In this document: piece by piece, positions 7,859-15,584 of the stretch
Layout of the letters: each line of letters starts with the position of its first letter
Position numbering within the stretch: the stretch's first letter is position 1
Made by a program: the position numbers and the translations under genes
The notes under the pieces: generated by a model
Database searches by the model: none
What the model was told of the DNA's origin: nothing
The model's input: the letters and a program-made list of their open reading frames with translations, nothing else
Source of the DNA: Bacteroidales bacterium UBA5433
Lineage (GTDB): Bacteria; Bacteroidota; Bacteroidia; Bacteroidales; UBA932
DNA: 15,694 bases
NCBI GenBank assembly: GCA_002427525.1
Contig: DIRP01000017.1
Span: 1 to 15,694 of the forward strand
Direction: 5' to 3'

Positions 7859-8250
7859 ACAAGAAGTGTAAAAGCGTTTGGAATATATTCCAGTTTGTAA
7901 TCCGGGACACCCTTCCCGTCTTTACCAAATACAATGCCTATAACATCAAACTGAGCTTCTGCAGTAATTCGGTAGATTGCCATATAAGCGCGGGCAGCTT
8001 TAATTACTGTCCGTTGTTTTGTTCTGTCAATGGTCTGTTCGGGAGAAACAATACTTGCCCTGGAATGGGTACGTACTTCTACAAAATGAATTTTTTCTGC
8101 CTTTACGGCAACAATATCCAACTCTTTGTGGCCTGTCCGCCAATTTGTGTGAAGAATACGAAACCCCCTTTCTATCAGGTAGTTTTTGGCTAGTTCTTCT
8201 CCTTCTCTTCCCGTACTCTGCCTGTCCCTTTTCTCTCGCTCCATATTCAT
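7855..8250 (-). CDS. YraN family protein (UPF0102), endonuclease-like fold
   Basis: A 131-aa protein of the YraN/UPF0102 family. Members have a PD-(D/E)XK nuclease-like fold; their role is poorly known, though links to DNA processing have been proposed. The hallmark GREGEELA (14-21) is followed by GFRIL (29-33), NWRTGHKELDIVA (36-48) with Glu43 and Asp45, and FVEVR (56-60). The final Lys of the classical nuclease motif is Arg60, which is usual in this family. Two starts are possible: ATG at 8250, or ATG at 8244 (residue 3). AGGAG at 8256-8252 is only 1-2 nt from the first but about 7 nt from the second, so 8244 has the better spacing. It is the promoter-proximal gene of the five-gene unit and its stop overlaps the manC start. 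Confidence 0.92.
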   Translation of the reverse strand: MNMEREKRDRQSTGREGEELAKNYLIERGFRILHTNWRTGHKELDIVAVKAEKIHFVEVRTHSRASIVSPEQTIDRTKQRTVIKAARAYMAIYRITAEAQFDVIGIVFGKDGKGVPDYKLEYIPNAFTLLV

Positions 8251-8261
8251 TTCTCCTTTGA

Positions 8262-8269
8262 CAAATGTA
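8262..8269 (-). promoter_or_regulatory. -7 box of the yraN-manC-arcA-M55-pheS unit
   Basis: TACATTTG on the minus strand fits the Bacteroidetes -7 consensus TAnnTTTG. There is no good -33 TTTG; a TCTG about 19 nt upstream is the closest. The predicted start would lie only about 6-13 nt before the yraN start codons, giving a very short leader. It lies just after the terminator of the preceding operon, which supports a new transcript beginning here. Confidence 0.5.
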
Positions 8270-8289
8270 GGTAATTTTTATTGATTGGC

Positions 8290-8340
8290 AGAAATCAAAG
8301 TGCGCCCCCGAAATCCCGTTTAAAGGTTCCGGAGGCGCAC
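8290..8340 (-). terminator. Terminator after the BACON/OB-fold lipoprotein gene
   Basis: On the minus strand GTGCGCCTCC (8340-8331) pairs with GGGGGCGCAC (8309-8300), a 10-bp GC-rich stem with one mismatch, around a 21-nt loop. The 3' side reads TTTGATTTC, a modest U-rich tail. It lies 31 bp past the stop of the upstream gene and ends the receptor/lipoprotein operon. Confidence 0.7.
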
Positions 8341-8370
8341 CAGAAATAAAATCTTTCTTAGTAGATACGT

Positions 8371-9906
8371 TTATTCTGTATCTGCAGGTTGGTGCGATAC
8401 ATAAAATGCGTTACCTACCTGAGGTGAATTATTGTAAGCAGCCCTCCTGCCCACAATGGTAATCAGATCTCCTTCTTTCAACCCGGTTTCTGCAAGCAGC
8501 ACCTGGAATTGCTTACTGGCACCGCGCCAGCCCGGAAGTAGCCCATAGACGTAAGCCTTAGCATTGGCAGTTTCATCGTATATGTCAAAGTTACCATAAA
8601 CGTCTGTGCCTGATAAAGGACCTACAATGCCCTCCAGACGGTAATACGTAGTACCCACTTCGGCAGCCAGAAAATCCGGAATGGTTGCGTTAATAACCGG
8701 AATATGTTCAGCTACTTTTGCGTTAACACCCTGGGGATTGCCGGCATATGCACCACGGGGGGTTATGAGGGTAACAATATCACCCTCTTTTATGCCCATG
8801 TTCTTCCATTGTTTTGTCCTGCCTTCTGCATCAAGCACTCCATAAATATACACTTCACCGGTGGCGTCTTTTATGTAAATGTTTCCGTAATCATTGCCCG
8901 TATCCCTGGTAATTATACCTGAAATCCGGTATTGCGTGGCATCTACTGCTGCTGCAAGAAAATCGGCAATCGTAGCATCGATAATGGCCCCGACTTGTGC
9001 AACGGTAACCTGGATAGTAGAAGAATTGCTGCTGGTGGCAGAAGTCATGGAAATGCCGGCCGTACGGTCACCTCCCAGGTTGGGCTGCGCCACAAAAGCT
9101 ACGCGTGTGGAGTCATCGGCTCCTTTGATCATGGATTTAACGGAAAGCCAATCGGCATCGTATTCTATTTCCAATCCATTCCCTTTGTACAATACAGCTA
9201 CTTCAAAAGTGCCGCCTTCTTTGGGTATTTCAACCTTATCTACTGCCGCCTTAATGAGCGAAGGTGTTATCTTGTCAACGGTCACGTCAACCAGTTCAAT
9301 GGTTGTTCCATAGGTAAGACGCGGGCCGTGTACCATTACGCGGTCTCCCACTGCCAGTCCAAGGCTCAGGAAGTTTTGCGTATTGCCCTTGGCATCCAGG
9401 GTCCCGTAAATATATAAGGTTCCTGTTCCGTCGTTCAGATACCAGTTGCCATAAACGGTATTGGCAATGGAAGTTACCTGGCCTTCTACCCAGTAGATCT
9501 TGCCATCAACCCCATTTTCAATCACTTCTTTACAAGTGGACATCTTAATTTCTACGGGGCCGGCAATCTGCTTTACGGTCAGTACCTGCACCTTGCCGGC
9601 GCAGTTGATATACACTTCAGAAGAGTAATCAGAATCAGTCGCCCCTGCAGAAAAGGTTACTTTGGTACCGTCCGGGGCATCACCACCACTGGAAGGGCTA
9701 ACTGTCAGCCATGTGGGAATATTTGTGATGTTCCAGCTTTCTGTGGCTGTCAGGGTGATTGTCTTTGAACCGCCTTCTTTGGCAAAGCCAATATAGGACA
9801 TGTCTACTTTTACCTCTTTCAGGTTAGGTATCTCTATTACCTCTTTACAACCTGTAAGCAATGCTGCAAAGGCAAAAAACGATAGTAATAAATATTTAAA
9901 TTTCAT
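8371..9906 (-). CDS. BACON/OB-fold repeat lipoprotein downstream of TonB-dependent receptor
   Basis: A 511-aa protein with a type II signal peptide (lipobox LLTGC, Cys20), so predicted to be lipid-anchored and probably at the outer membrane. Visible modules are a BACON domain at about 32-116 (including WNITNIPTWLTVSPSSG), an OB-fold-like segment at 137-210, a second BACON-like segment at 224-306, and further OB-like segments at 325-402 and 420-505. The three OB-like segments share YGN(W/I/F), then a D-x-(T/A)-G type turn and a Y(I/V)YG strand, at 152-168, 340-356 and 437-455. Each then has a GD(R/I/L) strand and a closing strand. OB folds often bind nucleic acid or oligosaccharide; which applies here cannot be told. 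It starts 18 bp after the receptor gene and is surely co-transcribed. It occupies the SusD position but has no SusD features. Confidence 0.85.
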   Translation of the reverse strand: MKFKYLLLSFFAFAALLTGCKEVIEIPNLKEVKVDMSYIGFAKEGGSKTITLTATESWNITNIPTWLTVSPSSGGDAPDGTKVTFSAGATDSDYSSEVYINCAGKVQVLTVKQIAGPVEIKMSTCKEVIENGVDGKIYWVEGQVTSIANTVYGNWYLNDGTGTLYIYGTLDAKGNTQNFLSLGLAVGDRVMVHGPRLTYGTTIELVDVTVDKITPSLIKAAVDKVEIPKEGGTFEVAVLYKGNGLEIEYDADWLSVKSMIKGADDSTRVAFVAQPNLGGDRTAGISMTSATSSNSSTIQVTVAQVGAIIDATIADFLAAAVDATQYRISGIITRDTGNDYGNIYIKDATGEVYIYGVLDAEGRTKQWKNMGIKEGDIVTLITPRGAYAGNPQGVNAKVAEHIPVINATIPDFLAAEVGTTYYRLEGIVGPLSGTDVYGNFDIYDETANAKAYVYGLLPGWRGASKQFQVLLAETGLKEGDLITIVGRRAAYNNSPQVGNAFYVSHQPADTE

Positions 9907-9924
9907 AAAGATAGTTTTAGCTGA

Positions 9925-12900
9925 TTAGTTAAAAAGATACTTAATACCTACCTGCAAAGACCAGCATTGGCCCATTGAGTGGCTGTAATCCCAGGTTCTG
10001 GCACCTGCCTGTACTCTTGTCTTAAATACGGGAACACCTTGTTCGTTGATGCTGTCCAGTTGCAGGATACGTCCGCTCATAGCCTCGGTAGAGAGAATCT
10101 GATGGACGCCCCAGGTGCTGTTAAACAGGTTACCTATGTTCATAAAGTCAAAATTAAGCTGAAGGGTATTCTTTGAGCTGCCAATTCTGAGTACGAAATC
10201 ATGCGAATAACGGAAATTAAAACGGTGTACCCAGGGTGAGTAAACGCTGTATGCTTCTGCATATTTCCCTTTATTTTTGGTCAAATAAGCATCCTGGTCT
10301 GCAAAAGCCCAATAACGTTCCCTGTCACTTTGGGTTGCAAACAGAATCTCTGAATCGTCTTTAGGTATATACATTACGTCATAAGCAATGTTGTCCCCGT
10401 TGAAGTCGCCGTTGTACATATATGTATAGTTGGATCCACCGCGATAGCTTTCATAAAACAGAGAGAAATGGTTGTTGCTTCTATCTCTGTAGGAAACTGA
10501 AGCAAACACACGGTCCGGAGTCACATATTGGGAATTGCTTAGTCCGGCAAAATTTGGCCCCTCAACCGTAGGAATATACAGGTAAGCAGATTCTGCATTG
10601 GAACCGGGCATACCTGTAATCTGTTTCATGACCGTATGTGTATAGGAGGCCATGATATGCAGATTATCTATCGGAGTCATATTCAACATGACGTTGGCTG
10701 TCCACCCGTATCCCTGCTTTGTATTCGTAAGTACAAAAGCATCGGTATTGGTATATCTGTAGTCAGTAGGATAGATATGACGCCTGTCTACACCGTTTAA
10801 TTGGGTAAAACCGGCATTTTCCTTGATATTCCAGTTCAGCAATTGAATTCCGTTAATGGTTTTATTGAAGATATACTCTCCGCTAATAGAGAAGGGGAAC
10901 GATGTGGGGAAATTGTAATCCATGGCAATGGAAGTTTTCCATACCTGAGGCATCCTGAAGTTAGGATCAATCCCGTTAATCTGAGAAGGTTTTACCCCGT
11001 CTTCAGGAGTAATGGTTTTGGGGAATTTTTTGGGATCCAGACTGTGGAGTTTTTCAATCAAAGCATCCACATCAGTAATCATATTGCCCTTGAATGACTC
11101 CAGAAGGGGATCGGGATTAGCTACCCCGGCAGTATATCTGGTAGAAACAGCTACGATGTTTTGTACCATACCCGAGTTGGTGGGCATGTTGGTGAAAAAC
11201 ACCAGCGGTAAACGACCGGAGAACAATCCGGAACCACCGCGGATTTTAAGAGAGCGGTCTCCAAAAACGTCCCAGGTAAATCCTACGCGCGGAGAAACCT
11301 GAAGTTTGGGTTTGGGCCATTTGCCGGTATCAACACTCTTACCATCGTATTCGATTTCATAAATCGCATTGTTGCGCATCAGGTCCTTATTGTTGAATAT
11401 GATTTCATCCAAACGGATACCATAGTTCACTTTAAAGTTATGTCCCACGCTCCATTCATCTTGCAGATACAGCCCAAACTGGTTAAAGCGTACGCGGGCA
11501 GCAGGATTTTGTTCACCGTCATAGCCGTAGGTCAAAGCAACGGTCTCCGGAGCGGCGCCGTTCAGGAAATCGTCTAAACTGTGGTAACGGTAATAACCCG
11601 TCCCGTTTCTCATATAAGAGTTATCAGCCATTTGGTACTCAAAGCTTATGCCTCCGGTTATTTTGTGGTTGCCCTTATACCAGGTAATATCATCTTTTGC
11701 ATTTATTACCGTATTGTGAACCCCGTTGTTCCAGGTAAATAACTCATAACCTGCTGACATATAAGGCATAATGGCCTGTACAATCTTCCCGTTCTCTACT
11801 GTATATCCGTCCAGAATATCAATGAAAGGGAATTTAGAAGAACTTGATCCGCGGATATCGTCCAACTGGGAGTAGGTAACAAGCAACTGATTGGAAAGAT
11901 TGTCTCCTATACGGCTGTTAAGGTCAACAGAAACAGAGTTAACTCTATTATCCATGGAGTACATGGAATTGGCAAAAGCCATGGAATACTGACCCAGGCG
12001 GCTTTCCGTTGCACGCTGAATACAGTTGGAGGAAGATGCGTTGGTATTGTTCCAACCCCTGTTCAACGTGTAGTTGTACCGAATGGCCAGGTTGTGGTTC
12101 TGGCTGATATTCCAGTCCAGACGAGCCAGCACTTTCATATTGCTTTCATTGGCAGGATAATCGGTATAGGAACCTGTGTCGTAGTCGTATTTGTTCTTAA
12201 GAAAATCAGAAACCTTCTTCATATCAGCCATGGTGGTACGTGAAATGTAAAGGTCTCTGTTTGCTACGCCGTCAACTGAAGGCCTCCAGCGGTTAACAAC
12301 AGTAGGAGTTTGGGTGTATTCAAAGTTCACAAAGAAGAATAATTTATTCTTCACAACAGGGCCACCCAGTGTAAAGCCATACGTAGTATTACGGTCCACA
12401 CTCCTCTCGGCCAGTTCAACACCATCCACTCTGTTTCCGCGCATATTCTCATTACGATGATATGCGTAGGCACTTCCTCTTAACGTGTTAGTCCCCGATT
12501 TTGTAATAGCATTGACTCCACCACCAATGAAATTGGTCTGACGCACATCAAAAGGAGCAATTACTACCTGAACCTCTTCAATAGCATCAATAGATATTGG
12601 GGTTCCTCCACCGGGAAGGCTGGAACTCAAACCAAAGTTGTTGTTGAAGTTAGCCCCGTCCACAGTAAAGTTTGAGGAACGGCCGTCACCACCGGAAAAG
12701 CTCATACCATTACCTCCATAAGGAGACAGTTTGGCAACGTCAGTTATGGTCCTGTAAATGGAAGGCAAACTTTCGATATTCCGGTTAGAAATATTGGTAG
12801 AAGAACCAAATTTCTCTCCTGCAAAGGCAGAAGACGCAGAGGCTACAATCACAATATCATCCAGTTGGAAAGCCTCTTCATGAAGCTCAGCACTTAAATT

Positions 12901-13212
12901 GTATTGATCTCCAAGCTGAAGCGTGATGTCAGTGAAATTTATAGTCTGATAGCCGATGAAAGAAATCTCGACTTTGTACGGCCCCCCGGGACGCATCCCC
13001 TGAATGGTGTAACGACCATCATTATTAGTGATAGCTGTGTACACTGTTCCGGATGGCACGTGGGTGGCAACCAGAGTAACCCCGGCAGTAGCTGCTCCGG
13101 CTTCGTCGGTGATTCTTCCACCCAAAGCCGAGGTGGTTATCTGTGCGTGAGCTCCCACACTTAGAAACACAAACGCTACAAGAGCGAGAAAAAATTGCAT
13201 TATTTTTTTCAT
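9925..13212 (-). CDS. Oar-like TonB-dependent outer-membrane receptor
   Basis: A 1095-aa outer-membrane transporter. Residues 1-23 are a signal peptide ending AHA before Gln24. A carboxypeptidase-regulatory-like domain spans about 28-112 (GGRITDEAGAATAGVTL, then NNDGRYTIQGMRPG). A TonB-box-like DDIVIVA lies at 118-124. The plug (about 135-245) contains the Oar-family block GGDGRSSNFTVDGANFNNNF (174-193) and IEEVQVVIAPFDVRQ (211-225), followed by KSGTNTLRGSAYAYHRNE into a roughly 850-residue beta barrel ending in an aromatic-containing strand (KYLFN). Oar-type receptors differ from SusC, and in Myxococcus Oar is needed for export of the protease PopC, so the transport direction here is open. 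It has its own promoter and heads a two-gene operon with the OB-fold lipoprotein. Confidence 0.93.
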   Translation of the reverse strand: MKKIMQFFLALVAFVFLSVGAHAQITTSALGGRITDEAGAATAGVTLVATHVPSGTVYTAITNNDGRYTIQGMRPGGPYKVEISFIGYQTINFTDITLQLGDQYNLSAELHEEAFQLDDIVIVASASSAFAGEKFGSSTNISNRNIESLPSIYRTITDVAKLSPYGGNGMSFSGGDGRSSNFTVDGANFNNNFGLSSSLPGGGTPISIDAIEEVQVVIAPFDVRQTNFIGGGVNAITKSGTNTLRGSAYAYHRNENMRGNRVDGVELAERSVDRNTTYGFTLGGPVVKNKLFFFVNFEYTQTPTVVNRWRPSVDGVANRDLYISRTTMADMKKVSDFLKNKYDYDTGSYTDYPANESNMKVLARLDWNISQNHNLAIRYNYTLNRGWNNTNASSSNCIQRATESRLGQYSMAFANSMYSMDNRVNSVSVDLNSRIGDNLSNQLLVTYSQLDDIRGSSSSKFPFIDILDGYTVENGKIVQAIMPYMSAGYELFTWNNGVHNTVINAKDDITWYKGNHKITGGISFEYQMADNSYMRNGTGYYRYHSLDDFLNGAAPETVALTYGYDGEQNPAARVRFNQFGLYLQDEWSVGHNFKVNYGIRLDEIIFNNKDLMRNNAIYEIEYDGKSVDTGKWPKPKLQVSPRVGFTWDVFGDRSLKIRGGSGLFSGRLPLVFFTNMPTNSGMVQNIVAVSTRYTAGVANPDPLLESFKGNMITDVDALIEKLHSLDPKKFPKTITPEDGVKPSQINGIDPNFRMPQVWKTSIAMDYNFPTSFPFSISGEYIFNKTINGIQLLNWNIKENAGFTQLNGVDRRHIYPTDYRYTNTDAFVLTNTKQGYGWTANVMLNMTPIDNLHIMASYTHTVMKQITGMPGSNAESAYLYIPTVEGPNFAGLSNSQYVTPDRVFASVSYRDRSNNHFSLFYESYRGGSNYTYMYNGDFNGDNIAYDVMYIPKDDSEILFATQSDRERYWAFADQDAYLTKNKGKYAEAYSVYSPWVHRFNFRYSHDFVLRIGSSKNTLQLNFDFMNIGNLFNSTWGVHQILSTEAMSGRILQLDSINEQGVPVFKTRVQAGARTWDYSHSMGQCWSLQVGIKYLFN

Positions 13213-13270
13213 AGAAATTTATTTAGGTTATTATTATAATAAGTTACTCTAAATGGGTAAAAATTCGGTG

Positions 13271-13301
13271 CAAATATACTACAATTAACTGTCAGAATAA
13301 A
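13271..13301 (-). promoter_or_regulatory. Promoter of the TonB-dependent receptor operon
   Basis: On the minus strand the -7 box TATATTTG (13278-13271) fits TAnnTTTG. A TTTA at 13301-13298, 19 nt upstream, is a near match to the -33 TTTG. The leader to the ATG at 13212 would be about 50 nt and is A/T-rich, with no clear Shine-Dalgarno. I saw no convincing terminator between the nuclease gene and this promoter, so some read-through is possible. Confidence 0.65.
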
Positions 13302-13324
13302 CCGTGTTTTTTAACAATTTCTCA

Positions 13325-15400
13325 CTACATTTCCCAATCCTCAGGCTTATAGGCGGCCTTAACTGTTTCTTTAACAGCCGGGGGTAAATTGTGGAAAAAA
13401 TCAAGGCCTGTCAAAGCCTCCATTTCTTTTATGGACCTGGCATCAGCAGCCACGGGATACGACGCTGTATAGGCCCGGTTCTCATACCAAAAGCCAACTC
13501 CGGAGTACCCGCCGTTCTCTGCCTCACTTGCCTTGTATCTTAATAACACCTTATAATACAACTTGGGAAGGGCTACCTGATTTCCATTATTGTCTTTTAC
13601 ATACTTAATCTGTGGATCTTCTTTCGTTTGAATCATGGCCCCGGTAACCACGTACAACGTATCGCAAGCAAGAGCCCACGTCCTAACGTTCATTTCCAGG
13701 TTACTCCATATATTCTGATTAAGGTTTGCATCCTGAGCCGTAATGTTGGTAAAATAAAAGGTGCTCTCATTTACCTCCTGTGAAAAAAGACGGTCTGCAG
13801 AGGGGAGTTGGTGTCCCCTGTCCAAGTCAGAATCTCCAAAAGAATAAAACAAAACAGGTTGATATCGTTTGGGCACTTTAGGGTCGTATTGCCAGGCATC
13901 CGTTCGGTTGCCAAATTTTATGATATCGTCGTACAACGGGTAAGCTACCCAATAAGCCAGGCGATTTTGCGTATCGTACCAGAAAGAGTAGTTGCGTACT
14001 CTTTTGCCATTTAGTGAGGTCATATGCGATATATACGCAAAAGTATCTTCTTCCTGCATGTCGGACAAATCGGGCAATTCCATCCAGGACGGTACCGGAT
14101 CTGAAACCAATGCCTCAAAAGGACTCTGTGTAATATGCAGGGTCAGTGTCTTTTGCTCAATGGAAGCGTTGGTAGTGGAAAAAACAATGTCTGCTTTGCG
14201 AGACCCTGTAACAGAAGGATTTTGTGTATAAGTTACCGTTACCGGATTAGACTTGCTCCCGGAAGAAGGTGATACAGCGAAATTGTCAGAATCTGTAGAA
14301 GACACTGTCCAGTCCACATTTCCGGCCACAGATACAGTAAACTGTCCTGCCTCTCCGGAAATTTCTTTTTCTGTAGTAACCAGAGAAAATGTGGGAGATG
14401 TGTAAAAACGCTCCTCTGTCAGACCTTCCCAATCCGAAACTTTCGCAAAAGAAATCTGGTAATTCTTATCATACACACAAGCAATGCCTTTAAGTACCCC
14501 GCTGCCGGAGGGTACGACTACATCTCTGAATGAAGAATATTTGGAAGAGAATATATCAAAAGTCTCTTTTGTTTCGGCTACCATCCCAATAGAAGTGTGA
14601 GCTGATCCATCACCAAATGTTTTATTCAAATCTTCATCCCTCACCTGCACCCGGGGTATGGCTACGTACATGGATTCGTATTTTCCTGTAACAAGTTGTG
14701 CTGCTGATATTTCTTTAGCCTTCAGGGTTTCCGTGCCAATTTTTTTAATTTTGGCCAAAGGAAGGTCTGTTACCTGAAGGGGTCCGTTGTTGAAAACAGA
14801 CAACGTCTGGCCTGTGAGCTCAATTTCCACCTTATCTCCTTGCTTGAATTCTGTGTTGTTTTCTGCACAAAAGAGTTGAATTCCGGCTTCCTCATCACTC
14901 ACCACAATGGCTTTCATAGACGTATAATTGTTCAGCCCCCCGTTGTCTGTGTGCATGTAGTTACTTATAACCAAGGCTTTTACAATCACCTTTTCCGTCA
15001 CCTTTACATCAGTTCCTTTGTACAGAGCCCTAAGTTCAGAAATGCTCCGGTACTGAACTTCCTGTTCCGTCTGGGTAACTGTAATACGTGCTTCTTTCTC
15101 AGCAGAATAAATCTTTAGCGTAGCTGTACGGTCAGCCCCGGTATTGGCTTGTACTGAAAGAGTCAGGACAGCGTTGCCCTGGCCATAAGCAGGCGTAACA
15201 GAAAGCCAGTTGCCACCTTCTGTCACTGCTGCAGACCAACTGCAATTAGCTGTCACCTGAACTGCCTGCTCCCCAGCAGAAGCGTTAAAAGTGACCTGTG
15301 TTTTGTCCGGAAAAAGTGATTGAGGTACGGGCTTTTCTCCACACGCGACAAGAATGAACGCCAGGATTATTAGCACTCTGCTGATTTGTCTGTGATACAT
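13325..15400 (-). CDS. Surface lipoprotein DNA/RNA non-specific endonuclease with BACON and DUF5689-like domains
   Basis: The 691-aa protein starts at the ATG at 15400. An in-frame extension to 15490 is rejected because the type II signal peptide (lipobox LVAC, Cys20) begins at 15400. Order of parts: BACON-like domain at about 32-112 (SWSAAVTEGGNWLSVTPAYG), DUF5689-like OB-containing domain at about 115-330, second BACON-like domain at 335-426, and a C-terminal nuclease at about 435-691. The nuclease is the Endonuclease_NS (Serratia nuclease) type: DRGH at 527-530 with general-base His530, PSAD soon after, then TNITAQDANLNQNIWSNLE at 551-569 supplying metal-binding Asn561 and Glu569. The spacing matches active enzymes (31 and 8 residues). 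It should cut DNA and RNA outside the cell. It lies directly upstream of the receptor operon, with its own promoter. Confidence 0.93.
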   Translation of the reverse strand: MYHRQISRVLIILAFILVACGEKPVPQSLFPDKTQVTFNASAGEQAVQVTANCSWSAAVTEGGNWLSVTPAYGQGNAVLTLSVQANTGADRTATLKIYSAEKEARITVTQTEQEVQYRSISELRALYKGTDVKVTEKVIVKALVISNYMHTDNGGLNNYTSMKAIVVSDEEAGIQLFCAENNTEFKQGDKVEIELTGQTLSVFNNGPLQVTDLPLAKIKKIGTETLKAKEISAAQLVTGKYESMYVAIPRVQVRDEDLNKTFGDGSAHTSIGMVAETKETFDIFSSKYSSFRDVVVPSGSGVLKGIACVYDKNYQISFAKVSDWEGLTEERFYTSPTFSLVTTEKEISGEAGQFTVSVAGNVDWTVSSTDSDNFAVSPSSGSKSNPVTVTYTQNPSVTGSRKADIVFSTTNASIEQKTLTLHITQSPFEALVSDPVPSWMELPDLSDMQEEDTFAYISHMTSLNGKRVRNYSFWYDTQNRLAYWVAYPLYDDIIKFGNRTDAWQYDPKVPKRYQPVLFYSFGDSDLDRGHQLPSADRLFSQEVNESTFYFTNITAQDANLNQNIWSNLEMNVRTWALACDTLYVVTGAMIQTKEDPQIKYVKDNNGNQVALPKLYYKVLLRYKASEAENGGYSGVGFWYENRAYTASYPVAADARSIKEMEALTGLDFFHNLPPAVKETVKAAYKPEDWEM

Positions 15401-15413
15401 AATAGAATAGTGT

Positions 15414-15447
15414 CTGTGGAATAACAAAAATATAAAATTATCCACAG
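15414..15447. repeat. Inverted repeat flanking the nuclease promoter
   Basis: CTGTGGA at 15414-15420 is matched in inverted orientation by TCCACAG at 15441-15447, with 20 bp between. The right arm is part of TTATCCACA (15438-15446), the classic DnaA-box sequence. The left arm is the same motif in reverse with one extra base before its TAA. The arms bracket the -7 box, so they could form an operator. Confidence 0.5.
15425..15432 (-). promoter_or_regulatory. -7 box of the nuclease gene
   Basis: TATTTTTG on the minus strand fits TAnnTTTG and predicts a leader of about 20 nt before the ATG at 15400. No clear -33 box is seen. The box lies between the two arms of the inverted repeat at 15414-15447. 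Confidence 0.5.
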
Positions 15448-15544
15448 GGAAAAATTGCCACATCTGTTTTCCTGGCTCTAAAAACTCCATACTGCTGATT
15501 ATGAGCTATATAAGTTATCAACAAAGACCCGTTTTTTATAAACA
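15438..15544 (+). promoter_or_regulatory. Cluster of DnaA-box-like 9-mers
   Basis: Three same-strand 9-mers occur in about 107 bp: TTATCCACA (15438-15446, exact consensus), TTATCAACA (15515-15523, one mismatch) and TTATAAACA (15536-15544, two mismatches). They lie in the A/T-rich divergent region between the nuclease gene and metK. Binding by DnaA, or a role in replication, is not shown by sequence alone. No dnaA or dnaN is in the window. Confidence 0.35.
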
Positions 15545-15555
15545 ATGGTTGTTTA
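15539..15555. repeat. Perfect 7-3-7 palindrome upstream of metK
   Basis: TAAACAA (15539-15545), TGG, then TTGTTTA (15549-15555) forms an inverted repeat with a 3-nt centre. Its right arm ends with TTTA, the best candidate for the metK -33 element. A repressor bound here would therefore block the promoter. It has no U-run, and it lies upstream of the predicted metK start, so it is not a terminator for metK. Confidence 0.5.
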
Positions 15556-15584
15556 AGACTTTTTTGAAAAAAAATGTAACTTTG
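15552..15584 (+). promoter_or_regulatory. Promoter of metK
   Basis: The -7 box TAACTTTG (15577-15584) is a very good TAnnTTTG match. TTTA at 15552-15555 is a near -33 match at a 21-nt spacer. The predicted leader to the ATG at 15612 is about 20 nt, too short for a SAM riboswitch between promoter and gene. Confidence 0.7.

Noticed and set aside
8894..9417. Two overlapping plus-strand open frames of 139-161 codons
   Set aside because: They are antisense to the BACON/OB-fold lipoprotein, overlap each other and show no recognisable domain.
15401..15490. A 30-residue N-terminal extension of the nuclease
   Set aside because: The lipoprotein signal peptide begins at 15400, and the extension would put the predicted promoter and inverted repeat inside the coding region.
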